A stretch of 11,595 nt of DNA from CAYGWP01 sp964353455 (lineage in GTDB: Bacteria > Planctomycetota > Phycisphaerae > FEN-1346). The DNA is taken from positions 1 through 11,595 of the forward strand of contig CAYGWP010000286.1 of assembly GCA_964353455.1 (NCBI GenBank), in the 5' to 3' direction. Made by a program: the position numbers and the translations under genes. Below are positions 1 to 7,385 of the stretch, in pieces. Each line of letters opens with the position of its first letter. Position 1 is the first letter of the stretch. Under the pieces are notes generated by a model. It made no database searches and was not told the origin of the DNA. It saw nothing but the letters and a program-made list of their open reading frames with translations.

Positions 1-177
1 GGCCCTGAGCCACTCGGCCGCCTTGTCGTACGCGGCAAGATCGATCTGGAACCGCGATTCCTTCGTGCCCTTCTCCGGGTTCCAGACGGCAACGCGGGGC
101 GCCCCCGCATCGGCGGCCACGAGGGCAGGCACGAGGGCCAGCGCGGCCAGCAGGGCCAGAGCCAATCGACAGAGCAT
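1..177 (-). CDS. Secreted protein of unknown function, N-terminal fragment
   Basis: The reading frame starts at the ATG at 177-175 and leaves the window at base 1, giving 59 residues. The start is supported by a GGAGGA ribosome site about four bases upstream. Residues 1-22 form a classical Sec signal peptide: a short MLCR head, then a hydrophobic run of Leu, Ala and Val ending LVAADA. The mature part begins GAPRVAVWNPEKG and continues into a probably helical stretch with AAYDKAAEWLRA. I do not recognise the family from this fragment. It lies 73 bases downstream of the isomerase-like gene on the same strand and could be co-transcribed with it, but a 12-bp hairpin sits between them. The envelope location is well supported; the role is unknown. 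Confidence 0.75.
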   Translation of the reverse strand, partial: MLCRLALALLAALALVPALVAADAGAPRVAVWNPEKGTKESRFQIDLAAYDKAAEWLRA

Positions 178-192
178 GATTCCTCCATATCA

Positions 193-240
193 CACGGCCA
201 CGCAACTGCGTGGCCGTGCCACCCGCGTAAACGATGCCTG
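193..240 (+). repeat. Palindromic repeat, copy 1, with conserved tail
   Basis: CACGGCCACGCA at 193-204 pairs perfectly with TGCGTGGCCGTG at 207-218, leaving a two-base AC centre. It is followed by CCACCC (219-224) and, after a short gap, AAACGATGCCT (229-239). The same arms, the CCACCC and the AAACGATGCCT tail recur at 7566-7632, where the centre is longer. It occupies most of the 73-base gap between two minus-strand genes. It could attenuate or terminate transcription from the isomerase-like gene, but it has no U-run on the minus strand, so I call it a dispersed repeat first. Confidence 0.75.
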
Positions 241-250
241 TCCGCGGCGT

Positions 251-1702
251 CTAAATATGCACGGCCTGGATGCCGGCAAGTTGGCAGTAGCCTTTCAGGA
301 GGACCGAGTGGTCGCCGTAGAGGAACAGTTGGTGGAAGCCCTTGACGTCGCGGGAATCGGGGATGTCGTCGAGCGCAAGTTCAACGCTCGTGCGGCAGCC
401 GCCGGAGGGGGGCGTGTCGATATTGGCGACGACGCGGCCGGTGCCGATGAGCATGGACTTGCCGCCGCCCTCGAACTTCATCATGGTCGCCTTCTGGCCA
501 ATCCGCCAGATGACCTGCGGCGAGACGCCGATGGCCGATTCCGAGTGGCTCCTCAGGATGATCGGCTCGTGCGGCTTGTCGAACCCGTCCAGAAGCGTCG
601 GGGACGTGCAGTGTGCGCCCATCAACGTATTGTTAACCGTGTTGGGGGCGGGGTCCTGCATGAAACCCGGCCGCTCCAGCAGGCACGCCGACAGCAGCAG
701 TGAGATGGCCGCGCCCACGTCGGCCTCGCAGCAACCCACCTGCCGCTCGTCGAGGAGGCGCGAGAACCCGATGCACGGCGGGCACGGAATCTTGCGGCTG
801 CCCACGAGGCCCAGGCAATCCATCGAGATTCCCTGGCATTTCTCGGCGGCCATGAGGCGCTTGCAGGCCACGTAGTTCTCGGCCGCGTTCAGGACGTCCT
901 CCTTCGACGGCTCGACGATCTTGCGGGCCTCCTTCGTGTAATAGTCTGCAATCGCCTTCGCCTCGTCGCACTCCTGGACCTTCGCCAGTTCCTCCGGGAA
1001 CCGCTCGCGAGGCACGTAGTGGATGGTCGTGCCGACGACCGGCATGACCTGGTCCTCGGTCTTATCGCCGCGGGCGATGACGATGCGGCTGGACTTCATC
1101 TGCCAGACGGCCTTGTGCATCCGCAGGCCCGTGGTGAGCCAATCGATATCCTGCGTTGCGCCCAGGAACACGCCGGGCGCGCGCGACGGCTTCTGAAGGT
1201 GGCCCGTGAATGACGTGCCCATCGGACTGAAGACGACCATCGGGACGCCCTCGCGCCCGTCGATGATCTTCGCCACGTCGGCCCAGCGGTCCAGGTGCAT
1301 TATGGTGACCAGTAGGCCGTCGGGCTTCGCGTTCTTCACTTTCCCGAGGAACGCCGCGACGCCGGCATCATCATATACAGGTTCCTCGACAACGAGGCTG
1401 ACGCCGAGTTGATCGGCGGCCTTCCGGAGGGTGTCGGTGTACGTCTTCTGGTGTCCGGCGATGTCGTAGGAAGCGCCGGGCCAGCCCATCCAGAACTTCT
1501 CGGCCTTTGGGCGGATGAACGTGGCGACCACGGTTGGCTTCTTGCCGGAATCCGCCTCGGCCCCGAAGAGCGAGGAGGCGAAATCCATGAGGCCCGTCTT
1601 CAAGGCCAGGGCCGAGGCGCTCGCAGCGCCCATCGCCCCCAGGAATGACCGGCGTTTCATCCGCGGACACAGCGATTGCGTGAACCCTTCGCCCTGCTTC
1701 AT
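251..1702 (-). CDS. Tat-exported L-fucose isomerase-like protein
   Basis: 483 residues resembling the L-fucose/arabinose isomerase fold family. Residues 15-45 carry a twin-arginine signal (KRRSFLG, then a hydrophobic Ala/Leu stretch), so folded export is predicted. The start at 1702 is preferred over Met15 because GAGGAGG (minus strand, 1710-1716) sits seven bases upstream, while Met15 has no clear site; the Tat motif therefore follows a 14-residue leader. Residues about 55-230 look like the N-terminal Rossmann-like isomerase domains. CEADVGAAIS (325-334) resembles the family's catalytic Glu/Asp metal region, and C-terminal GDHS (463-466) supplies a histidine. Eight cysteines lie between 280 and 340, including CPPC and CC. 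Export is odd for an isomerase class known as cytoplasmic. The substrate is unknown and it may be a non-isomerase relative. The fold call is inferred from motifs; the Tat signal is seen directly. Confidence 0.75.
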   Translation of the reverse strand: MKQGEGFTQSLCPRMKRRSFLGAMGAASASALALKTGLMDFASSLFGAEADSGKKPTVVATFIRPKAEKFWMGWPGASYDIAGHQKTYTDTLRKAADQLGVSLVVEEPVYDDAGVAAFLGKVKNAKPDGLLVTIMHLDRWADVAKIIDGREGVPMVVFSPMGTSFTGHLQKPSRAPGVFLGATQDIDWLTTGLRMHKAVWQMKSSRIVIARGDKTEDQVMPVVGTTIHYVPRERFPEELAKVQECDEAKAIADYYTKEARKIVEPSKEDVLNAAENYVACKRLMAAEKCQGISMDCLGLVGSRKIPCPPCIGFSRLLDERQVGCCEADVGAAISLLLSACLLERPGFMQDPAPNTVNNTLMGAHCTSPTLLDGFDKPHEPIILRSHSESAIGVSPQVIWRIGQKATMMKFEGGGKSMLIGTGRVVANIDTPPSGGCRTSVELALDDIPDSRDVKGFHQLFLYGDHSVLLKGYCQLAGIQAVHI

Positions 1703-1709
1703 GTGAATT

Positions 1710-1766
1710 CCTCCTCGCCTGCGAACCGTGCCTGCGTCAACAAGCCCCTGAGACGCCGGGATTATA
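1710..1766 (-). promoter_or_regulatory. Promoter -10 and ribosome site of the isomerase-like gene
   Basis: Read on the minus strand, a perfect TATAAT lies at 1766-1761, which would put transcription start near 1754 and leave a leader of about 50 bases before the ATG at 1702. No good -35 hexamer is visible 16-18 bases further upstream. A small near-palindrome, AAGTTACTT, lies at 1771-1779 where an activator might bind. The leader ends in a strong GAGGAGG ribosome site (1716-1710). Confidence 0.5.
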
Positions 1767-1798
1767 CCCCAAGTTACTTAACCGCCGCGCGAAAAAAG

Positions 1799-1827
1799 TG
1801 GCGTGCCCAAAAGGTCGAAACGATACC
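1799..1827 (+). repeat. Degenerate copy of the repeat tail motif
   Basis: GTGGCGTGCC at 1799-1808 followed by GAAACGATACC at 1817-1827 resembles the end of the palindromic repeat at 7602-7631 (GTGGCCGTGCC, spacer, GAAACGATGCC). Total length and motif order are similar, but the stem arm is degraded and no left arm is found. It lies about 66 bases before the start of the beta-helix gene. It may be a decayed repeat or a shared upstream element; chance similarity is possible. Confidence 0.3.
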
Positions 1828-1882
1828 GCCCCCGCCGGGTTCACACCAGTTGGCGCACCATGCCGCATTGAGGGAGCACGTC

Positions 1883-3610
1883 ATGAAACGTTTGCCTGTC
1901 CTCATCGCCGCCCTTGCGCTCTCGGGCGCTGCGGCCGCCGAAGATGCCACGACCCCCAGCGAGGTCTCGACGCCCTACCCCACCATCACCAACCTCGCGG
2001 TCGAGTGGAAGATACAGGGCGACGATAATCTGAACGGCATCGTCACGGTCCGGTTCCGCCGCGCTGATGAAAAGGACTGGCACGAAGCGATGCCCCTCAG
2101 GCGAGTGCCAGGGGGTAAGAGTAGCGGCACCAACCCAACCTTCACGTGGGACAACAAGCACTCCGGCAGCATCTTCGACCTGAGGCCCGACACGCAGTAC
2201 GAGATCGCACTGAAACTTGCCGACCCGGACGGCGGCGCGGCGGAGCGGACCGTGCGCGTCCGCACCCGCGCCGTGCTGCGGGCCGCCGCGGGGGCGCCTG
2301 CGAAGAAGGTCACGCCGGCGACGCTCAAGGATGCGGCCGCCGCCGCGAAACCGGGCGACGGCCTCATCCTGGAACCGGGCGACTACGGCGACTTCATCAT
2401 GCCGGCGGCGGACGGCGCCCCGGGCCGGCCGGTCGTCATCCGGTCGTCGGGCGGGGCGAAGTTCACGGGCGTTTCCCTCCGCGGACGCAAGTTCGTCATG
2501 GTCGAGGGACTGACGGTCGCCGGCTCGATCAACCTGATGGGCGCCGAGGAGTGCGCCGTCCGCCGCTGCGCGGTCACGGTGGCGGGCAAGAGTTTCGGCA
2601 TCGGCGCTCAGGGCCGGCCGGGGGCGCGGAACTGCTACATCGCCGATAACGGCGTCGCCGGCTCCACGCCCTGGCAGAACGAGGCGATGGGCGCTAACGG
2701 CAAGAACGCCGGCGAGGGCATCCAGATAACCGGCCCGGGCAACGTCGTCTGCTTTAACCGCGTCGGGGGCTTCCGCGACTGTCTCTCGACGATGGAGGAC
2801 CGCGGCACGGCCGACCAGTTCTGCATTGATATGTACAATAACGATATCTATACCGGGGCCGACGACGGCATCGAGGCCGACTTCGCCCAGGGCAACTGCC
2901 GCATCATGCGGAACCGCCTCACCAACTGCTTCACGGGCCTCTCGTCGCAGCCCGGCCTGGGCGGACCCACCTACTTCATCCGCAACGTCATGTACAACCT
3001 CACGTACGCCCCGTTCAAACTCCACCGCCAGAGCATCGGCGACGTGTTCCTGCACAACACGGTCGTCAAGATCGGCGACGGCATGGCGTGCTTCTCGTAC
3101 AGCGAGCCGTTCGACTTCACCCTCTTCCGCAATAACCTCTGCATAGGCGGTCCGTCGGGCGGGCAGAAGTTCGGCGGATACGGCTGCGGACCGGGCCAGC
3201 CCGCGTTCATGGTCTCGGCGGGGACACACTGCTCCTTCGACTACGACGCCCTGGGGTCGCACGGGATGCCCTTCCGCGGCCGCATCGGCCAGCAGCGGTT
3301 CTCAAGTTTCGAGGAACTCGTCAAGGGGCCATTCGAGAGGAACGCGGTGCTCGCGGACCTGGGCGTGTTCGCGCAGCCGGTGGCGTTTCCGGAGCCGCCG
3401 ATCCCGGAGCGTCCGACACCGGACCTGAGGCCCCGCGAAGGCTCGGCCGTGGTGGACCGCGGCGAGCGGATCCCGAACGTGAACGACGATTTCCGCGGCA
3501 AGGCGCCCGACATCGGCGCATACGAGGCCGGCCAGCCCCTTCCCCATTACGGCCCGCGCCCCGAAGGCGTCGATGAATCGACCGCCGCCGCTGCGCCGGC
3601 TGCGCCTTGA
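1883..3610 (+). CDS. Exported fibronectin-like plus right-handed parallel beta-helix protein
   Basis: 575 residues. The start at 1883 is chosen because AGGGAG (1871-1876) lies six bases upstream and the protein then opens with a Sec signal, MKRLPVLIAALALSGAAAA; the frame is open upstream to 1676, but that part would precede the signal peptide. Residues about 33-130 look like a fibronectin-III-like beta sandwich (FDLRPDTQYEIAL, then TVRVRTR). Residues about 145-425 are a parallel beta-helix with repeated short strands and Asn turns (MYNNDIYTGADDGIEADF, MRNRLTNC, LHNTVV, FRNNLC), a fold used by polysaccharide lyases and C5-epimerases. The C-terminus has DFRGKAPDIGAYE (536-548), a tail common on such secreted proteins, then a Pro/Ala-rich end. 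It probably binds or cleaves polysaccharide outside the cytoplasm. No catalytic residue can be assigned, so lyase activity is only possible. Confidence 0.85.
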   Translation: MKRLPVLIAALALSGAAAAEDATTPSEVSTPYPTITNLAVEWKIQGDDNLNGIVTVRFRRADEKDWHEAMPLRRVPGGKSSGTNPTFTWDNKHSGSIFDLRPDTQYEIALKLADPDGGAAERTVRVRTRAVLRAAAGAPAKKVTPATLKDAAAAAKPGDGLILEPGDYGDFIMPAADGAPGRPVVIRSSGGAKFTGVSLRGRKFVMVEGLTVAGSINLMGAEECAVRRCAVTVAGKSFGIGAQGRPGARNCYIADNGVAGSTPWQNEAMGANGKNAGEGIQITGPGNVVCFNRVGGFRDCLSTMEDRGTADQFCIDMYNNDIYTGADDGIEADFAQGNCRIMRNRLTNCFTGLSSQPGLGGPTYFIRNVMYNLTYAPFKLHRQSIGDVFLHNTVVKIGDGMACFSYSEPFDFTLFRNNLCIGGPSGGQKFGGYGCGPGQPAFMVSAGTHCSFDYDALGSHGMPFRGRIGQQRFSSFEELVKGPFERNAVLADLGVFAQPVAFPEPPIPERPTPDLRPREGSAVVDRGERIPNVNDDFRGKAPDIGAYEAGQPLPHYGPRPEGVDESTAAAAPAAP

Positions 3611-3643
3611 CACGCCCCCGGGAATCGCTATCATTTTGATAGC
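3607..3643 (+). promoter_or_regulatory. vapBC promoter with overlapping palindromic operator
   Basis: TTGACA (3607-3612), a 16-base spacer and TATCAT (3629-3634) form a near-consensus sigma-70-type promoter. A perfect 7-bp inverted repeat, GCTATCA (3627-3633), TTT, TGATAGC (3637-3643), covers the -10. This is the expected place for a ribbon-helix-helix antitoxin with its toxin to bind and repress the operon. The -35 hexamer overlaps the TGA stop codon (3608-3610) of the preceding beta-helix gene. As I recall, the gonococcal FitAB operator uses closely similar half-sites with a wider spacer. Confidence 0.75.
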
Positions 3644-3666
3644 AGACGACGGAAAGGAGGCTTCCG

Positions 3667-3894
3667 ATGGCCCAGATACTTGTGCGCAACCTGAAGCCCA
3701 AGGTCGTGGCGCGACTAAAGAAGCGCGCCCGCGCCGGCGGGCGGTCGCTGGAATCCGAGGTCCGTGAGATCCTGGAAGAGGCAACGCAGGTTGACATGGA
3801 GACTGCTCGGAAACTGGCGGACCGCATTCGCGCCAGCCTTGGCCGCCGGTTCAGCGACAGCACCGCTCTCGTCCGCGAGGACCGCGACCGATGA
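3667..3894 (+). CDS. vapB: VapB/FitA-type ribbon-helix-helix antitoxin
   Basis: 75 residues, a usual length for the family. Residues 2-40 fit a ribbon-helix-helix DNA-binding fold: a short basic strand (QILVRNLKP), helix VVARLKKRARAGG, then SLESEVREILEEAT, the pattern of FitA/StbC-like antitoxins. The C-terminal half (about 45-75, ending RRFSDSTALVREDRDR) should wrap the toxin and block its active site. AAGGAGG (3654-3660), six bases before the ATG, is a very strong ribosome site, fitting an antitoxin made in excess. The TGA stop overlaps the toxin start as ATGA (3891-3894), so translation is coupled. Autoregulation through the palindrome at 3627-3643 is likely. The call rests on sequence pattern plus the adjacent PIN toxin. 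Confidence 0.9.
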   Translation: MAQILVRNLKPKVVARLKKRARAGGRSLESEVREILEEATQVDMETARKLADRIRASLGRRFSDSTALVREDRDR

Positions 3895-4319
3895 GCGTTT
3901 ACATCGTCGATGCCAGCGTCGCCGCCAAATGGTTCTTCGACGAAGGGCATGGCACACAGGACGCCCTGCACCTTCTCAGCAATAAGCACCATCTCCATGC
4001 GCCCGATCTTCTCTTGGTGGAATTCGACAACATTACACTGAAGCGGGTCCGGCGCAACGAGACCACGGCGGACCAGGCCAACGTGATCCGTAAGGCAATC
4101 CGGAAGATCACCGTCGGCCTGCACGGAAACGTGCCCCTTCTGGAACCCGCGTATGAAATCGCACTGGAGACCGGTGCGAGTATCTACGACAGCCTGTACG
4201 TCGCACTTGCCGCCCTCATGGAGGCCCCGGTTGTCACGGCCGACCGGCGGCTGTTCAATGTCCTCGCCAACGGCCGGTTCGATAAACGAGTCCTGTTGCT
4301 GGAAGACCTGCCAGAGTAA
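3891..4319 (+). CDS. vapC: VapC/FitB-type PIN-domain ribonuclease toxin
   Basis: 142 residues with the full PIN acidic set: Asp7 (YIVDAS), Glu44 (LLVEFDN), Asp100 (IYDSLYVALA) and Asp118 (VVTADRRL). These coordinate the magnesium or manganese ion used to cut RNA; VapC toxins typically cut initiator tRNA or rRNA, but the target here cannot be read. All catalytic positions are intact, so the toxin looks active. Its ATG lies inside the antitoxin's last codons (ATGA overlap), giving coupled expression under the promoter at 3607. The gene ends only 12 bases from the convergent stop of the minus-strand gene at 4332, and no terminator is visible between them. Such modules are often mobile or stabilise their neighbourhood, but no mobility signal flanks this one. 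Confidence 0.92.
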   Translation: MSVYIVDASVAAKWFFDEGHGTQDALHLLSNKHHLHAPDLLLVEFDNITLKRVRRNETTADQANVIRKAIRKITVGLHGNVPLLEPAYEIALETGASIYDSLYVALAALMEAPVVTADRRLFNVLANGRFDKRVLLLEDLPE

Positions 4320-4331
4320 GCCCTTCAGCGG

Positions 4332-5681
4332 TCATCGGCGCTCCCCCGCCACGGCGCCCTTCATCTCGGCCGGCGTCGCGGGGGCCTTGTAGCCGGGCGG
4401 TTTGACCTCGAAGGCGAGGCTGCGCACCAGCGCCTGGTTCGAGGGCTTCGCGAGGAACGGCGCAACGACGGCCGTCTCGGCCGGCGCGCCGCCCTTCCAC
4501 TTGGGATACGTCAGGTACTTCGCCTCCAGCCAGTCGCCTGCCTCCGGACCGCCCTGCCACGGGTGGCCCTTCCCCTTGAGGCGTTCCTGCTGGGCCGCGC
4601 CCGCGAAGGCGAGGTCGTATATCCGCTGGTCGAAGGCGGCGAGCGCCGCACACAGGTATCGCCCGTCGGCCGTGCGGCCATCGACGCGAGACCACTTCGG
4701 GTTGGCCGCATCGCCATTCCAGCACACCGTCGTCTGCGTCCGGACGAAGCGGTCCATGTCGGTCCGGTCGAACACCAGGCCGTGCTCGTACAGGACGACC
4801 GCGTGGGTGAGCGTCAGGCTGAAGTACCCGCCGCGATGCTCCGGCCCGATCCAATGTTTCCATTTAGATGCATCCGCCGGGTCAACGTCCCACGGCCCCG
4901 CCGGGTCAAGGTAATTCCACGCGTAGTGGTCGCCCACAAGCGTAAGGCAGTGCTTGAAGCGCGTGCCGATCTTGATGGCCTTCGCCAGGTGCTCATCGCG
5001 CCCGGTTGCGGCGTACAGGGCCAGGTATGCCTCGGTGAACTTCGCCTGCTTGTTGTGCGGGTTGGTGAGGCTGGCCTTGACGGGCTTAAGGTCGGCGTGC
5101 GTGACGATGACCGCCCCGATGGGGCCGAGGTCGCGGTACTGGCCGCGCGCCTCCCACTTCTTGACGAGGTCCTCGGCTAGCCGGATATACCGCGCGGCCG
5201 CCTCGGCGAACTTCGCGGCGAGCGCGGCCTCGGACTTCACCGTCCGGGCAAACTCGGCCATGAGGCCCGCCACCTCGTAGTCCGTAAGTTCCACATCGAC
5301 CTTCCGGTCGGGGTGGTCCGGGTGCCGGAAGAGGTCCAGCGGCAGGCCGTACCAGCCCATCTGCCCGTCGGGACCCTTTGTCATGCAGTTGCAGAGGGTG
5401 TCCATCCGCTTGACGAACATATCCAGATATTTCGCATCGCCCGACAGGCGGTACGCCACGAGCGGCATCCGGATGTACCGCGATGCCTGCCAGACGATGT
5501 CCTCCGGCTGCGAGGCGAACTTGGCCATCCGCTCGGGCGTACACTGGACCGCCGAGGTCTCGGCGAAACCCAGGAACGCCGCCAGTATCTCCTTATCCGC
5601 CGGGTCCGTGACCTGCGGCGGCACGGCCCACGCGGGAAGGCTTGCGAGCAGCACTATGACGGCCAGGATTCGGGCGAGCAT
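4332..5681 (-). CDS. Exported protein, probable alpha/alpha-toroid glycan-active enzyme
   Basis: 449 residues from the ATG at 5681, chosen because AGGAGG lies six bases upstream and a clear Sec signal follows (MLARILAVIVLLASLPAWA); 37 further codons upstream are open but precede the signal. The mature protein is mostly amphipathic helix with pieces such as RMPLVAYRLSGDAKYLDMFV (72-91) and EAYLALYAATGRDEHLAKAI (217-236), the look of alpha/alpha barrels used by many hydrolases, lyases and epimerases. Aromatic and charged patches that could line a sugar site are GQMGWYGLPLDLFRHPDHP (106-124), DHYAWNYLDPAGPWDVDP (251-268) and GPEHRGGYFSLTLTH (279-293). I cannot assign a named family or catalytic pair. 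It lies 123 bases after the alpha-galactosidase-like gene on the same strand, so the two may act on one substrate. Being a non-catalytic glycan-locus protein is also possible. Confidence 0.75.
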   Translation of the reverse strand: MLARILAVIVLLASLPAWAVPPQVTDPADKEILAAFLGFAETSAVQCTPERMAKFASQPEDIVWQASRYIRMPLVAYRLSGDAKYLDMFVKRMDTLCNCMTKGPDGQMGWYGLPLDLFRHPDHPDRKVDVELTDYEVAGLMAEFARTVKSEAALAAKFAEAAARYIRLAEDLVKKWEARGQYRDLGPIGAVIVTHADLKPVKASLTNPHNKQAKFTEAYLALYAATGRDEHLAKAIKIGTRFKHCLTLVGDHYAWNYLDPAGPWDVDPADASKWKHWIGPEHRGGYFSLTLTHAVVLYEHGLVFDRTDMDRFVRTQTTVCWNGDAANPKWSRVDGRTADGRYLCAALAAFDQRIYDLAFAGAAQQERLKGKGHPWQGGPEAGDWLEAKYLTYPKWKGGAPAETAVVAPFLAKPSNQALVRSLAFEVKPPGYKAPATPAEMKGAVAGERR

Positions 5682-5804
5682 GTGCGGCCTCCTATTCAAC
5701 CGTTGTGATTCCCTTCGCTCACTGCATCTTGTGTTTGCACCATCGCATCGCCACTCACAGCACTGGTTGGTCAGACTCCCTGGACCGGTCAACGCGCCGT
5801 ATCC

Positions 5805-7385
5805 TTACCGCCTACCGCCGGGAACGGCGCCCCAGATGGCCCGGGTCACCCTGAGGCTGTCTCCCGATTGGGCCGCGGGCTTGGGCCTGTCAGAATTCCT
5901 GCCCGGAGTCATCGCCGGCTTGGCCACAAACTTGGTGAGACCGGGGATGGCCAGCACCAGACCGGGATCCGAGATGTCGCCGGGTTTTGCCGCCATCAGG
6001 CCGACGCGGTGAATGACCATGCCAGGAATGGTGAGCCGGCCGTCGCTCACCTTGACCTCGCTGGTGATGTCCACAGGCGTCGTGCCGGCCAGATCCTGCG
6101 CGAGGATACGCCTGCCGCCGAGGTCGCCGGTGGAGACAAGTGTAAGGCTGGCGTATTCACCGAAGATGCCGACCGGACGGTTGAGTTCGCCGACCTGGAG
6201 GCTCACATCCGCAAGGGGAAAACTGATGACCGCCCGGCCGCTAACCCCCAGGTTGCGGGGGACGGTCGCCACGGCGATCTCCCCATCGGGATGACGGGAA
6301 CAAAGGACGTACGGCGGCTCCTTGCCCTCGGGCATGGTCACCGCGGGCAAGGGCAGCCCTCCGCGCGATATGCGTGCAGGGGCCGGCTTGCACTTAAGGT
6401 CGGTCAGGCAATTGCCGTCAACGGTTGCCGCATCCCCTCTGGGAAACGGCTGGGCGATGCGATGCCAGCGGACCGCCCGCGTGACTTCGTCGATGCGGCG
6501 CTTGACATCGCGAAAATCCGGTCTGAAAAAGTGATCGGGTTTTCCGTTCGGCATGTCATGGGTCAACGGATGCCGCATGACGCCATAGTGACATCCCATT
6601 GCCGCGCCGATATAGACCTCGTCCTCGCAGTTGATGATCCGGCGGTCATTGGGGTCCTCTCTTGTCAGGAACGCGCCTATTCTGCGGATGGTCTCCGGAA
6701 TGCTTGGCACGATGGCAACGTCATACGTTCGATAAATATCTGCATCAATACTGTTTCCATATTCGATCCAGAGGTCGGGGGCGATCGCGCGCCCCTGCGG
6801 AGTGACCTTGAATTTCCACAGAGGTCTCCCATGTTCTCCAATCCCCCAATCCACTTTCCAGTATCCGACGCCGGCCTGCTGCGACCAACGCAACCGCTCA
6901 TTCCAGTAGGCGTCGCTATCGATTCCCTCTTGACCAGCGACCCTGGGCCGGGAATTGCATACCCACAGGCCCAGGCTGCGCCAGCCGCGGTCGCGGATGT
7001 CGCGATTGAGTCTGGCGAGGCGCTCGGCAGGCGTCCCCTTGTAGGATGGGAACCGCCCGGCGTCGAGTTCCAGGCTGCCGCGCATCGGGTGGTTATGGCC
7101 GCCGCCCAGCGGGAAATCGAAGGCGTCATCGAGGAGGAAAATCAGGTCGCGGCGGACGTCGGGATAGAACTCCACCCAGTTCTGGTTCGGCCCCTTCCCG
7201 AAGATGCTGGCCTCGGTCATCATGTCGGCCTGGTCGCTGGCGCCGGAGTAACTGCACGCAAACCCCTGGACGTTCCAGGTGCAGAAGTAATCCGGCGCGG
7301 TGCTGGGGGTGTCGGGCACGAGGCTCGGCTCGGCAGCGGACAGGCGGGCGGCGAGAATCGCGAGCAAAATGAGGAAGTACTTCAT
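5805..7385 (-). CDS. Exported alpha-galactosidase-like TIM-barrel glycoside hydrolase
   Basis: 526 residues from the ATG at 7385, preceded closely by AAGGA and followed by the signal peptide MKYFLILLAILAARLSAAE; two earlier in-frame ATGs lack a ribosome site. Features recalling the GH27/GH36/GH31-type barrel are LLDDAFDF (84-91), GRFPSYKGTPAERLARLNRDI (residues 110-130) leading to GWRSLGLWV (134-142), and GYWKVDWG (174-181), where Asp179 matches the usual nucleophile position after strand 4. The acid/base is not certain. Residues after about 370 look like the C-terminal beta domain common in such enzymes. It probably releases alpha-linked sugars from a glycan outside the cytoplasm; a non-galactosidase specificity is possible. 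Part of the gene is richer in A+T than its neighbours (about 42% GC at 6721-6780), which may reflect transfer. A promoter is readable at 7424-7452. Confidence 0.75.
   Translation of the reverse strand: MKYFLILLAILAARLSAAEPSLVPDTPSTAPDYFCTWNVQGFACSYSGASDQADMMTEASIFGKGPNQNWVEFYPDVRRDLIFLLDDAFDFPLGGGHNHPMRGSLELDAGRFPSYKGTPAERLARLNRDIRDRGWRSLGLWVCNSRPRVAGQEGIDSDAYWNERLRWSQQAGVGYWKVDWGIGEHGRPLWKFKVTPQGRAIAPDLWIEYGNSIDADIYRTYDVAIVPSIPETIRRIGAFLTREDPNDRRIINCEDEVYIGAAMGCHYGVMRHPLTHDMPNGKPDHFFRPDFRDVKRRIDEVTRAVRWHRIAQPFPRGDAATVDGNCLTDLKCKPAPARISRGGLPLPAVTMPEGKEPPYVLCSRHPDGEIAVATVPRNLGVSGRAVISFPLADVSLQVGELNRPVGIFGEYASLTLVSTGDLGGRRILAQDLAGTTPVDITSEVKVSDGRLTIPGMVIHRVGLMAAKPGDISDPGLVLAIPGLTKFVAKPAMTPGRNSDRPKPAAQSGDSLRVTRAIWGAVPGGRR

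Noticed and set aside
23..703. Plus-strand open frame at the left end
   Set aside because: It is antisense to the secreted-protein start and the isomerase-like gene, shows Arg/Ala-rich shadow composition and has no ribosome site.
1676..1882. N-terminal extension of the beta-helix protein by 69 residues
   Set aside because: It would place a clear signal peptide in the interior, overlaps the ribosome site and start of the divergent gene, and the internal ATG at 1883 has its own ribosome site.
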